A DNA stretch of 64,000 nt from contig NZ_CP042176.1 of NCBI RefSeq assembly GCF_005937885.2, positions 6,877,501 to 6,941,500 of the forward strand. Direction: 5' to 3'. Below the pieces are notes generated by a model that saw only the letters and a program-made list of their open reading frames with translations, was not told the origin of the DNA and ran no database searches. A program made the translations under genes and the position numbers. Position 1 is the first letter of the stretch; each line of letters starts with the position of its first letter. This stretch comes from Bradyrhizobium sp. KBS0727 (GTDB taxonomy: Bacteria > Pseudomonadota > Alphaproteobacteria > Rhizobiales > Xanthobacteraceae). This document shows positions 35,856-44,834 of the stretch, one piece after another.

Positions 35856-35943
35856 GTCCGGCCAATCAGGTTCGCGTCGCGCAAATTGCGGCCGCGTCCG
35901 TGACTCTAGTGACAATCCGTTAACGAAAGCCCGCGAAAGCGCG

Positions 35944-36579
35944 TCATCCGCCGATATGCATTGCACCGAGGATGGCTCCCCAGATCGCCGCGGTGGTCAC
36001 GAGCAGCAGGATAACCGAACCCAGCAGCGAGACGCAGAGCAGCAATCCATCCTGTTCGAGATAGGCCAGCGCGATCAGTGCGACCAACAGCGCCGGCACG
36101 ATCTGGATCAGCGGCAACGGCGCGAGAAACAATCCGCTCAGCGCGAGGATGGCAATGCCCGCGGCACGCCTGGATATTCCCGGCGAAATCGGCCAGCGCG
36201 GATGGACGATCTTTTCCAGCATCGCAAGCAGCGGCAGCGCCCGCCTGACGATACCGGTGAGAGCAGAGGAGCGGAGCGGATAAACGGCGATACGCCGCGG
36301 GAAGCTCGGCCCGCTTCGCCCCAGGATCATCTCGAATGCCGGGATCGCCAGCAGCGGACCGATCAGAAGCGAAATGCCGGGCACCATCGCCACCAGCGAC
36401 ATGACCAGCAGAACGATTCCGAAGGAGCGCCGGTCGAGCCGGCCCAACAGCCATTCAATGGTAAAATGCTCGCCCGGAAGGTTGTTCACCAGATCCGATA
36501 GCGTCGCGGTGACGGGTATGGGCAGGGATTCGGCGTCAACCGGCTTGAAAGTTTTATGGTCCTGCAACATCGACGCCAT
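35944..36579 (-). CDS. ExoD-family membrane protein
   Basis: A 211-residue protein matching the exopolysaccharide synthesis ExoD family: SDLVNNLPGEHFTIEWLLGRLDRRSFGIVLLVMSLVAMVPGISLLIGPLLAIPAFEMILGR is the conserved N-terminal half (LG-x3-R-x2-G-x2-LL), and three or more membrane helices follow. In Sinorhizobium ExoD affects exopolysaccharide and nodule invasion, but the biochemical role is unknown. The start at 36579 lacks a strong ribosome site; an ATG at 36570 is also possible. Confidence 0.87.
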   Translation of the reverse strand: MASMLQDHKTFKPVDAESLPIPVTATLSDLVNNLPGEHFTIEWLLGRLDRRSFGIVLLVMSLVAMVPGISLLIGPLLAIPAFEMILGRSGPSFPRRIAVYPLRSSALTGIVRRALPLLAMLEKIVHPRWPISPGISRRAAGIAILALSGLFLAPLPLIQIVPALLVALIALAYLEQDGLLLCVSLLGSVILLLVTTAAIWGAILGAMHIGG

Positions 36580-36703
36580 TTAGCAGACTACCGCTCAATA
36601 ATCACCACTGCGGCAATCGGCAGCACCGGAGGATCGGCATCAATACGACAAGACTCATATTCCGCACGATCAAATGGCCGTGCGTCAGATCAAGTTCAAG
36701 ATA

Positions 36704-38713
36704 TCAGCCACGAAATTTCTTCTTTGGCTTCTTTGCGAACGCAGGTTTCGCGTCAGCGCCGCGGTCACGCCTTGAATTCCCGGCAAAGGCGGGCTTGTCC
36801 TGATGCCGTTTCTTGGACTTGAAGTCCGGCTTCCTGTCGAATGCAGGTGCACTCTCGCTGCGCGGCTTGCCATAGGGTTTGCCGTGTGGTTTGGACGGCC
36901 GCTCGTCGCGCGCGAAATCGTTCGCAGCCGGGTTGCGTTCGGGCGCTCTCGCCTCGTGCCGTGACGCTTCATGTCTTGGCGCTTCATGACGGGGTGCTTC
37001 CCGACGCGGCGCAAACGACCGCTTTTCCGGAGCGGCTTCTGCCTTCGGCGCATCCGCCATCGCCTCGATCCGGATCGTGTCTTCCTTGTCGGGGCGCTTG
37101 ATCATGGTGGCGAAGGATTCCGCGGCCGCTCGCGAAATTTCGAACTCGGTCGTGGTGTCCAGGATCCGGATCGCGCCGATATCGCCCTTCGTGATGCCGC
37201 CGCGACGGCAGATCATCGGCAGCAGCCAGCGCGCTTCCGCGTTCTTGCGGCGGCCGATGGCGGCGCGGAACCAGACGCTGCCCTCGGGCATGCCCTCGCG
37301 CAGCGATTTCTTTGGCTTGCGCGGTCCGTCGTCGCGATCGAAACTGCGCGGCCCAGACTCGCGGCCGACCCGCTCCTGCGCGCGCTCGGCGCGCGACCGG
37401 ACGCGCCCCTCGCCGGGATCGCCGATATCCTCGGGCGACGGCAGCCGCGCGCGGTAGAGCCGGGCCAGCGCGGCGGCGATATCTTCGGCCGATCGCTCGG
37501 CGAGCAGCGCCTGCGCGATGGCCAGATCTTCAGCCGTCGTCTCCGCCGCGAACAGATCGTCTTTCAGCATGCGCTCCTGGTCGAGCTTGCGGATTTCGTC
37601 CGGCTGCGGCGCGATACCCCAGACCGCATCGATGCCGGCCAGATTGAGCAGCGTCTCCGCGCGCCGCTTCCGTGCCGGCGGCACCAGAAGAATGCTGACG
37701 CCCTTGCGGCCGGCACGCCCGGTGCGGCCGGAGCGATGCTGCAGCACTTCCGGATCGTTCGGCAGATCGGCGTGAATGACGAGATCAAGACTCGGCAGAT
37801 CGATGCCGCGCGCGGCGACATCGGTCGCGACGCAGACGCGGGCGCGGCCGTCGCGCAGCGCCTGCAATGCCATGGTCCGCTCGTTCTGGGTCAATTCACC
37901 CGACAGCGCGACCACGGAAAACCCGCGCTCCAGCAGCACCGCCTGCAGATGCCGGACGGCGTCGCGGGTGTTGCAGAACACCAGCGCGCTCGGCGATTCG
38001 TAGAAGCGCAGCAGGTTGACGACGGCGTGCTCGACATCGCCGGCCGCGATCCGAATCGCGCGGTATTCGATATCGGCGTGACCGCCCTCATCGCCCTCGA
38101 CTTCGACGCGGAACGCCTGTTGCTGATATTCCTTCGCCAGCGCGACGATGCCGCGCGGCAAGGTCGCCGAGAACAACAGCGTGCGGCGGGTTTCCGGCGT
38201 GGTTTTGAGGATGAATTCCATGTCCTCGCGAAAGCCGAGATCGAGCATCTCGTCGGCTTCGTCGAGCACGATCGCCTTCAACTCCGAAACATCGAGGCGG
38301 CCGCGCCGCAGATGATCGCAGAGACGGCCGGGCGTGCCGACCACGATATGCGCGCCCGCGGCGAGTTCGCGCTGCTCGCGGCGCGGATCCATGCCGCCGA
38401 CGCAGGAGACGACGCGTGCATTGGCATGGCCGTAGAGCCAGGCGAGTTCGCGGTGGACCTGAAGCGCAAGCTCGCGGGTCGGCGCGACGATCAAGGCAAG
38501 CGGCGCCCCCGCCTGTTCGAACCGCTCGGCATCGCCGAGCAGATTTTTCGCGATCGCCAGGCCATAGGCGACGGTCTTGCCGGAGCCGGTTTGCGCGGAA
38601 ACCAAGAGATCGCGGCCATCGGCGGCGTCGGCCAGAACGGCGGTCTGGACCTGCGTCAGCCGGTCGAAGTTCCGCTCCGCCAAAGCTCGGGCGAGCGGCG
38701 GATGTGTGGGCAT
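36704..38713 (-). CDS. DEAD-box RNA helicase with DbpA-like RNA-binding domain
   Basis: A 669-residue helicase. Motifs in order: Q-motif LTQVQ near residue 20, AQTGSGKT (I), PTRELALQ (Ia), TPGRL (Ib), DEAD (II), SAT (III), VATDVAARGIDLPSLD (V) and HRSGRTGRAGRKG (VI). A DbpA-type RNA-binding domain follows (GITKGDIGAIRILDTTTEFEIS), then a low-complexity Arg/His/Pro/Lys-rich tail with repeated RHEAP units and a poly-basic end. This is the DeaD/CsdA/DbpA layout for ribosome assembly or cold-stress RNA remodelling. The ATG at 38713 begins the conserved domain; a longer reading exists but is unsupported. Confidence 0.92.
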   Translation of the reverse strand: MPTHPPLARALAERNFDRLTQVQTAVLADAADGRDLLVSAQTGSGKTVAYGLAIAKNLLGDAERFEQAGAPLALIVAPTRELALQVHRELAWLYGHANARVVSCVGGMDPRREQRELAAGAHIVVGTPGRLCDHLRRGRLDVSELKAIVLDEADEMLDLGFREDMEFILKTTPETRRTLLFSATLPRGIVALAKEYQQQAFRVEVEGDEGGHADIEYRAIRIAAGDVEHAVVNLLRFYESPSALVFCNTRDAVRHLQAVLLERGFSVVALSGELTQNERTMALQALRDGRARVCVATDVAARGIDLPSLDLVIHADLPNDPEVLQHRSGRTGRAGRKGVSILLVPPARKRRAETLLNLAGIDAVWGIAPQPDEIRKLDQERMLKDDLFAAETTAEDLAIAQALLAERSAEDIAAALARLYRARLPSPEDIGDPGEGRVRSRAERAQERVGRESGPRSFDRDDGPRKPKKSLREGMPEGSVWFRAAIGRRKNAEARWLLPMICRRGGITKGDIGAIRILDTTTEFEISRAAAESFATMIKRPDKEDTIRIEAMADAPKAEAAPEKRSFAPRREAPRHEAPRHEASRHEARAPERNPAANDFARDERPSKPHGKPYGKPRSESAPAFDRKPDFKSKKRHQDKPAFAGNSRRDRGADAKPAFAKKPKKKFRG

Positions 38714-38988
38714 TAATGTCACGAGATCTAAAACCTTGGTTGGCGTTTGCCGCCGAAACGGGAAACAGGGCTTTGAGCCCGATGGCTCAAAAGCTGCCGC
38801 CTGGAACACGCGCAGGCGCACGGCGCGATGAATTGGATGAGATGGGGAGCCTTTAGGCCAAATCAAACCGAAACACCATCCATTCTTTGCAGAGCAGCCC
38901 ACCGTGGAAGCCGGCACACGGCTGGGAATCCCCGAATGATCCGCTAAACTGCAATTTCCTGGCATTTCGGCCATTATCTGCCCTAACC

Positions 38989-39732
38989 ATGCCAACAAGG
39001 GTCCGCACCCCCGTGACGCCGTTCAAGACCATTCGCGCCCGCGCCGAGAAGCGCAAAGGCGGCCCCAAGGCGCTGGCCCGGCTGCTGCCGCCGAAGCCGG
39101 ACCCGAAGACGCTCGCGAAACTCGGCGACGATCGCGTTCTGGCTGAAATGACCCGGCGGGTGTTTTCGGCGGGTTTTGCCTGGAGCGTGATCGAGACCAA
39201 ATGGCCCGGCTTCGAGACGGCGTTTCTTGGCTTCAAGCCCGGCCCGCTGACGCTGCAGCCGGACGATTTCTGGGATGCCCTGATGAAGGACACAAGCATC
39301 GTGCGCAACGGCGCCAAGATCATGTCGGTGCGCGCCAATGCCGGCTTCGTCAGGGATATCGCCAGGGAACACGGCAGCTTCGGCAAGTTCCTCGCTAAAT
39401 GGCCGTCCTCCGACGAGGCCGGCCTGCTCGAACTGCTGGCCAAGCGCGGCAGCCGGCTCGGCGGCAATACCGGGCAGATGATGCTGCGCTTCCTCGGCTG
39501 GGACGGCTTCGTCACATCCAGAGATGTCGTGCTGTGTCTGCGCGATGCCGGCCTCGATATCGCCGAGACCGTCACCTCGAAGCGCGATCTCGCCAAGGTG
39601 CAGGCGCAGTTCAACGCCTGGGCCGACGAGACCGGACTTCCCTTCGTGCAGATCTCGCGGATTTGCGCGATGTCGATCGGCGAGAATTATGCGGCAGAGA
39701 AGCTTGCCGCCATGATCGGCGCAGACGACTAA
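38989..39732 (+). CDS. DNA-3-methyladenine glycosylase I-like protein
   Basis: A 247-residue protein of the helix-hairpin-helix base-excision family related to Tag (COG2818). Seen: FSAGFAWSVIETKWPGFETAFLGFKP, which is the Tag-like core (FQAGLSW...WPAFRxAF); IVRNGAKIMSVRANA, corresponding to IRNRxKIxAxxxNA; and a later hairpin region. The zinc-binding Cys/His set of E. coli Tag is not evident at the N-terminus, where a basic Arg/Lys-rich stretch stands instead. It would remove alkylated bases; activity is inferred. It is divergent from the helicase gene. Confidence 0.82.
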   Translation: MPTRVRTPVTPFKTIRARAEKRKGGPKALARLLPPKPDPKTLAKLGDDRVLAEMTRRVFSAGFAWSVIETKWPGFETAFLGFKPGPLTLQPDDFWDALMKDTSIVRNGAKIMSVRANAGFVRDIAREHGSFGKFLAKWPSSDEAGLLELLAKRGSRLGGNTGQMMLRFLGWDGFVTSRDVVLCLRDAGLDIAETVTSKRDLAKVQAQFNAWADETGLPFVQISRICAMSIGENYAAEKLAAMIGADD

Positions 39733-39758
39733 CGCATGATCCTAACGGCCCCGTCCTT

Positions 39759-40700
39759 TCAGAGACCCGCGCCCTTGCCGATCGCGCCGGAAAACGAGCT
39801 ATCCAGGATATCGGCGGCATTGAGCTTCTGCTTGATCAGACCGTTCCTGAAATACAGGTCGATGGTCTGCTGCTCGTCCGCAACAGCGCTGTCGTCGATC
39901 GGCGCGATCCGGATTTTTGCGCGGGCGAGCCAGTTGAGCGGCACCGCCGTCGGAATGCCCACGAGCTTGCCCCAGGTCTCCGCGTAGCTGCCGACATTGG
40001 TCAGCGACCACGCCCGCGCCGCGGTCAGTCGGCGCAGGAAGTCTTCGAGCTCCGGCCGCTTGTCGCGGATCGCATTTGATGTCGCGACCTGAAAGCCGAT
40101 GCCCGGCGTAATCCCGTCCGCCGTGATGACACGCCGCGACTGGAACAGCACCTCTTCCTGGCTGACATAGGGCTCCCATGTCGACCACGCATCGACCGAG
40201 CCTTGCGTGTAGGCGACCTTGGCATCCGACGGCGCGAGAAACACGATCTGCACGTCGGCCGTGGACCAGCCTTTCGATTCGAGCGCCGCCAGAATGAGCT
40301 GATGCCCGATCGAACCGCGGCCGGTCGCGATCTTCTTTCCCTTCAAATCCTCGAAGCCGCGTATTCCAGATTCCTTCGGCACCAGGATCGCGAGGCCTTC
40401 CCGGGTCTGCCTGACCGCGCCGATGGCTTTCACCGGCACGTTGGCAGCCGCGGCGAAGGTAAAGGGAGCATCGCCGACCAGGCCGGTGTCGATCGCACCC
40501 GCACCGAGCGCCTCGAGTAACGGCGCCGCGGCCGGAAACTCCTTCCATTCGATCTTGTAGGGCACGTCCTTGAGCACGCCCGCCGCTTCCATCACAGCCT
40601 GCGAATTGCCCTTTTGATCGCCGACACGAAGTGAGCCCTGCGCATCGGCCGAAACGATCGCACCTAGCAGGAGACCTGCCGCCAAGGTAAAGCGTATCAT
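39759..40700 (-). CDS. Aliphatic-sulfonate-type ABC binding protein (SsuA-like)
   Basis: A 313-residue exported protein: signal peptide ending SADAQ, then LRVGDQKGNSQAVMEAAGVLKDVPYKIEWKEFPAAAPLLEALGAGAIDTGLVGDAPFTFAAAANVPVKAIGAVRQ, the standard SsuA/TauA N-lobe, and SVDAWSTWEPYV in the hinge region. It is the last gene of the sulfur operon; its start overlaps the ssuD-like stop (ATGA). It should capture alkanesulfonates in the periplasm for the SsuBC-like importer. A second, distinct binding protein is encoded at 44812-45912. Confidence 0.9.
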   Translation of the reverse strand: MIRFTLAAGLLLGAIVSADAQGSLRVGDQKGNSQAVMEAAGVLKDVPYKIEWKEFPAAAPLLEALGAGAIDTGLVGDAPFTFAAAANVPVKAIGAVRQTREGLAILVPKESGIRGFEDLKGKKIATGRGSIGHQLILAALESKGWSTADVQIVFLAPSDAKVAYTQGSVDAWSTWEPYVSQEEVLFQSRRVITADGITPGIGFQVATSNAIRDKRPELEDFLRRLTAARAWSLTNVGSYAETWGKLVGIPTAVPLNWLARAKIRIAPIDDSAVADEQQTIDLYFRNGLIKQKLNAADILDSSFSGAIGKGAGL

Positions 40701-41797
40701 TCCGCAGCGACTCCCCTCGCCGCACCGCGCGCCGCAATCAGTTTACGCGTCAGCGGAATCAGCTCCCGGCCATACTCAATGGCGTCGATCAGCGGGTCGA
40801 AGCCGCGGATCAGGAAATGGCTGATACCGAGATCGTAGTAATCGCCGAACACCTCGGCGACCTGCTCGGGCGTGCCGACAAGGGCCGTGGTGTTGCTGTT
40901 GGCACCGGTGAGCTTGGCGATTTCGGTCCACAGCCGCTTGTCGATCCGCGTGCCCTGATCGGCCAGCGCCAGCAGTCGACGGGCGCCCGCGGTCGCGTGC
41001 CCGTCCGCCGGTTTGCGATAGCCGGTCTTGTCCTGCAGCGCGGTGGCGCGCTCGAGAATGGCTTCCGCCTTGGCCCAGGCTTTCTCCTCGGTGTCGGCAA
41101 GGATCGGCCGCACCGAAAGGCTGAACCGCGGCGTCGGACGCCCGTGCCTGGCGGCGACGTTTCGCACCCGTGAGGTCACATCGCGCACCTGCGCATAGGA
41201 TTCGCCCCATAGCGCGAAGGTATCGGCGTGCTTGCCGGCAACCTCGATCGCCGCATCGGATCCGCCGCCGACGAAGATTGGAATGCCGGCGCTGTGGAAC
41301 GGCTTCAACTGCGAGAAGCCGTTCTCGACCTGATAGTACTTGCCGCGATAGCTGAACGGCTTGTCCGAGGTCCACTCGGCCCTGATAACATCGAGGAACT
41401 CGGAGGTGCGGGCATAGCGCTCGTCCTTGTCGTCAAGGATATTGCCGTCCTGTTTGAGTTCGGTGGCGTTGCCGCCGGTGATGACATGCAACGCAACCCG
41501 TCCGCCCGAGAACTGGTCGATGGTAGCCAACTGCCGCGCCAGCAGCGTCGGCGCGGTGAAGCCGGGCCGCTGCGCAATAAGGACATTGAGCCGGTCGGTG
41601 ACACCAAGCACGTGCTGCCCGACCTGCAGGCCGTCGGGCGTGGTGGAGTGAAACGCCAGCAGCACCCGATCGAAGCCGGCGTTCTCATGGGCCTTGGCGA
41701 CGGTCTCGATATGGTGGCGATCCAGCACCGGGCCGGAACGCACGATGGTTTCCGACGAATTGTTGTTGCTGATGTATCCGATGAATTCCACTGACAC
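40697..41797 (-). CDS. FMNH2-dependent alkanesulfonate monooxygenase-like (SsuD type)
   Basis: A 366-residue member of the bacterial luciferase-like flavin monooxygenases. SsuD features: DRHHIETVAKAHENAGFDRVLLAFHST near the start, RPGFTAPTLLARQLATIDQFSGGRVALHVITGGN, YYQVENGFSQLKPFHSAGIPIFVGGGSDAAIEVAGKHADTFALWGE, and a C-terminal FLIRGFDPLIDAIEYGRELIPLTR. It would release sulfite from alkanesulfonates using reduced FMN. A dedicated SsuE-like reductase is not seen in the window. It overlaps the ssuA-like gene and follows the acyl-CoA-dehydrogenase-like gene by 27 bases. Confidence 0.9.
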   Translation of the reverse strand: MSVEFIGYISNNNSSETIVRSGPVLDRHHIETVAKAHENAGFDRVLLAFHSTTPDGLQVGQHVLGVTDRLNVLIAQRPGFTAPTLLARQLATIDQFSGGRVALHVITGGNATELKQDGNILDDKDERYARTSEFLDVIRAEWTSDKPFSYRGKYYQVENGFSQLKPFHSAGIPIFVGGGSDAAIEVAGKHADTFALWGESYAQVRDVTSRVRNVAARHGRPTPRFSLSVRPILADTEEKAWAKAEAILERATALQDKTGYRKPADGHATAGARRLLALADQGTRIDKRLWTEIAKLTGANSNTTALVGTPEQVAEVFGDYYDLGISHFLIRGFDPLIDAIEYGRELIPLTRKLIAARGAARGVAAE

Positions 41798-41824
41798 GAT
41801 ATGGGCTCCAGTTTCGATTGAAGG

Positions 41825-43009
41825 TCAGATGCCGAGCGCGAGGCGGCCGGCGTTAAGGCGCGTGGCGTCGTCCTGCGGGGTGTGAACACGCCCGCACAAC
41901 ACGTCGCGATAATGCCGCTCGAGCGGATTGGCGCGGGTCAGGCCGTGATTGCTGGTCAGCGACAGCGCGTCCTCGACCACCGCGACCGCGTTGTTGGTGA
42001 CGGTGAGCTTGATGATGTTGGATTCCGATGCGCTCAACTCGACGCCATCGTCGAAATCGCCGGCAAAGCTCTCGATCAGGCGCGCGTTGACCGCAAGCCG
42101 CGCCTCAATGCCGCCGACGATTTCCTGCGCGCGTGGCAGTGTCGCCAGCGACGCGCCGAGATTGGACGGCACGCGGCTTTTCAGGAACTCGACCAGCCAG
42201 TCCCGCGCCGCGCGCGCGATGCCGTCGTAGATCGCCGCTACGAAGATCGCGTGGATAGTCGCCTGGGTAAAATCCGGAATCCTCCATTCGTCCGGCTTGC
42301 GAACGTCGATCTCGTGATCGAGTGGAAACACGACGTCATCGAAGACGACGTCATGGCTGCCGCTGGCGCGCAGGCCGAGATGATCCCAGGTCTCGACGAT
42401 CCTCGTTCCGGGCAGGCCTGCAGGCACCAAAAACAGGCCGACCCGCACCTCCGGCTCGTCGGTTTTCGCCCAGACCGCATACCATTTCAGGATCGGCGCG
42501 CCGGTCGAATAGATCTTTCGGCCGCTCAGCCGCCAGCCGGTCTCGGTCTTCCGCGCGATCGTGGCCGGCAAGCCGCCGCGCGACGGCGAGCCCAGATCCG
42601 GCTCGACCCGCAGCGCGTTGATCAACGATACGCCTTCGACGCTCTCGCGCGCCAGTTTTCGGGACAGACGGCCCGGCCAGCGCGTGCTTCGCGCCATCAC
42701 CAGGTGCTGGATGTAATGCATCGACAAGACCAACGCCGTCGACGGATCGGCCTTTCCGATGATGTTGATGACGCGCGCGGCCTCGCTGGCGTTCGCGCCA
42801 CCGCCGCCGAGCGCGGCGGGGACCGTCAGGGCGAGCAGTCCTGCGTCGGCCAGTTGCGTGAAATTCTCGAACGGAAAACTCGCGTCGCGGTCGTGCTGGG
42901 CGGCCCGCGCCGCGAATTCGGACGCGAGCAACCTTGCGCACGGGATAACCGACGGCGCCGCATCGGCTGCCGGTGGCTCTCGCAGTGAACGACCTTGAAC
43001 GTTCACCAT
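41825..43009 (-). CDS. Acyl-CoA-dehydrogenase-fold flavoprotein (SfnB/DszC-like)
   Basis: A 394-residue flavoprotein of the acyl-CoA dehydrogenase superfamily: AQHDRDASFPFENFTQLADAGLLALTVPAALGG, GVSLINALRVEPDLGSPSRGGLPATIARKTETGWRLSGRKIYSTGAPILKWYAVWAKTD, and a C-terminal helical bundle ending in SLTSNHGLTRANPLERHYRDVLCGRVHTPQDDA. The last block, with HTPQDDA and no classic catalytic Glu pattern, resembles the SfnB/DszC/monooxygenase branch used in sulfur acquisition. It starts within the end of the ssuB-like gene (7-base overlap). Likely oxygenates or desulfurises an organosulfur compound; inference from family and operon. Confidence 0.85.
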   Translation of the reverse strand: MVNVQGRSLREPPAADAAPSVIPCARLLASEFAARAAQHDRDASFPFENFTQLADAGLLALTVPAALGGGGANASEAARVINIIGKADPSTALVLSMHYIQHLVMARSTRWPGRLSRKLARESVEGVSLINALRVEPDLGSPSRGGLPATIARKTETGWRLSGRKIYSTGAPILKWYAVWAKTDEPEVRVGLFLVPAGLPGTRIVETWDHLGLRASGSHDVVFDDVVFPLDHEIDVRKPDEWRIPDFTQATIHAIFVAAIYDGIARAARDWLVEFLKSRVPSNLGASLATLPRAQEIVGGIEARLAVNARLIESFAGDFDDGVELSASESNIIKLTVTNNAVAVVEDALSLTSNHGLTRANPLERHYRDVLCGRVHTPQDDATRLNAGRLALGI

Positions 43010-43800
43010 GTCGCATCCAATCCGAGCAATCCCAAAATGTTGCGGCGGAGGTCGGCGAGATAGGGATCGCCGCGGTGTCGCGGATAAGGACGATCAACCG
43101 CAATGTCGGCCTTGATGCGCGCCGGCCGGTCGCTGAAGACGATGACGCGGTTGGCGAGGAACACCGCTTCCTCGACATCATGCGTCACCAGCAGCGCGGT
43201 GAAGCCGGTTCGCTGCCACAGCGACAGGATCTCGGTCTGCATCGTGATGCGCGTCAGCGAGTCGAGCTTGCCGAGCGGCTCGTCGAGCACAAGGATCCTA
43301 GGGTCGTTGACCAGCGCCCGCGCCAGCGAGACGCGCTGTGCCATGCCGCCGGAAAGCTGGTGCGGATAGGCGTTCCGGAACCCTGACAGCCCGACCAGAT
43401 CGATCGCCGCATCGACGCGATGGCGCTGCGATTTGAGAATGCCCTGCGCTTCAAGCCCGAGCGCGACATTGTGCCAGACCGTGCGCCACGGGAACAACGT
43501 CGGATCCTGGAACACCACCACTCTTGAAGGAAATGGCCCCGTGATCGCGTCGCCGTCTTCCCGCAGCGTGCCGGCCCGCGGCGGTTCCAAACCCGCCACC
43601 AGCCGCAGTAAGGTCGACTTGCCGCAGCCGGACGGACCGAGCAATGCGACAAATTCGCCGGGCTTGACGCTGAAGCTGACATCGTCGAGCACCGGAAGGA
43701 CGGCGCCGTCGATATCGAAGGCGTGGCTGACATGGTCGACGTCAAGCGAAGCGCCGGCCGTACCCGGCGCGGCCTGTTCGGCCCGCGCGAGCGCTACCAT
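43003..43800 (-). CDS. Sulfonate/nitrate-type ABC importer ATPase (SsuB-like)
   Basis: A 265-residue ATPase: Walker A GPSGCGKST, signature LSGGMAQRVSLARAL, Walker B ILVLDEPLGKLD, and the switch His in LLVTHDVEEAVFLANRVIVFSDRPARI. The segment QDPTLFPWRTVWHNVALGLEAQG is typical of SsuB/TauB. The ATG at 43800 overlaps the end of the permease gene by 7 bases. It drives import with the SsuC-like permease. Confidence 0.92.
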   Translation of the reverse strand: MVALARAEQAAPGTAGASLDVDHVSHAFDIDGAVLPVLDDVSFSVKPGEFVALLGPSGCGKSTLLRLVAGLEPPRAGTLREDGDAITGPFPSRVVVFQDPTLFPWRTVWHNVALGLEAQGILKSQRHRVDAAIDLVGLSGFRNAYPHQLSGGMAQRVSLARALVNDPRILVLDEPLGKLDSLTRITMQTEILSLWQRTGFTALLVTHDVEEAVFLANRVIVFSDRPARIKADIAVDRPYPRHRGDPYLADLRRNILGLLGLDATW

Positions 43801-44834
43801 TTGACGACTCCCTTCTGCCAGACCAGCAGGTGATCGCGCGCCCGGAACAGCAGGGTGATGGCGCCGGAGCACAACAGCGACATCACGATCAGCGCGGCAT
43901 ACATGTTGGCGTAAGCCGCCCAACCCTGCGCCCATTGCAGATACCAGCCGAGGCCGGCCTTCACGCCGATCATTTCGGCCACGACGAGCACCGCAAAGGA
44001 GGAACCGAGCCCCATGAACAGGCCGACGAAGACATGCGGCAGCGCCGCGGGGATTGCGACCTTCAGCACCAGGAAGGACGGCTTCGCCCCCAACGTCCGC
44101 GCGACATCGTAATAGGCGCTACTGACGCTTGCGACGCCGGACCAGGTCAGCACCGTCACCGGAAAGCCGGTCGCGAGCGCAATCAGGAACGTGCTGGCGC
44201 TCCAACTCGACGGGAAGGTGAAGAAGGCGATCGGAAGCCACGCCGTCGCCGGCAGCGGCCCGATGAACCGCAACACCGGATGCACCCAGTAGCCGACACC
44301 GCGCGACCAGCCGATCGAGACGCCGGTCAGGAAGCCGACGGCCGCGCCGATGGCGTAACCGCCGAGCTGCAGTTTGACCGAGGCGAAGATGCTGTCGAGC
44401 AGTTTGGGCAGATCGTCGGTATAGACTTCGATGATGGACTGCGGTGGCGGGAAAAACGGCAGCGGCAGCCACGCCAGCTTCGCGGTCGCGATTTCCCAGA
44501 GCGTCAGGAACAACGCCAGTGCCAGCAGCCACGGCGCGCGGCGCTGCAGGCCCGAGTCAAGACGACCGAGCCGGCTGCCGGCCACGGTGATCACGAAAAT
44601 CACGCCCGACAGGATGAAGGCGGCAATCGCTAGTTCGCGGGTGCGCGACCAGTCACCGATGTCGGGCCACCACAGGCACGCTACCCCGAAGCCAACCCAT
44701 GCCAGGCTGGCGAACACGCCGATCCCGCCTGACGGGAATGAAACCGACAGCGAGAGCGGCCGCCCCGAAAGTGCTGCGCCTTCCTCCGCCGATTGCGCGA
44801 TCGCGACAGCCTTAGACACCGAATACGTCGACAT
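43794..44834 (-). CDS. Sulfonate/nitrate-type ABC importer permease (SsuC-like)
   Basis: A 346-residue membrane protein, longer than typical SsuC (about 260) because an N-terminal extension adds one or two helices (FASLAWVGFGVACLWWPDIGDW and AIAAFILSGVIFVITVAG). The coupling EAA-like segment is VASVSSAYYDVARTLGAKPSFLVLKVAIPAALPHVFVGLFMGLGSSFAVLVVAEMIGVKAGLGWYLQWA. The ATG at 44834 has GGAG upstream and lies 23 bases inside the preceding binding-protein gene. It forms the pore for sulfonate-like substrates. Confidence 0.9.
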   Translation of the reverse strand: MSTYSVSKAVAIAQSAEEGAALSGRPLSLSVSFPSGGIGVFASLAWVGFGVACLWWPDIGDWSRTRELAIAAFILSGVIFVITVAGSRLGRLDSGLQRRAPWLLALALFLTLWEIATAKLAWLPLPFFPPPQSIIEVYTDDLPKLLDSIFASVKLQLGGYAIGAAVGFLTGVSIGWSRGVGYWVHPVLRFIGPLPATAWLPIAFFTFPSSWSASTFLIALATGFPVTVLTWSGVASVSSAYYDVARTLGAKPSFLVLKVAIPAALPHVFVGLFMGLGSSFAVLVVAEMIGVKAGLGWYLQWAQGWAAYANMYAALIVMSLLCSGAITLLFRARDHLLVWQKGVVKW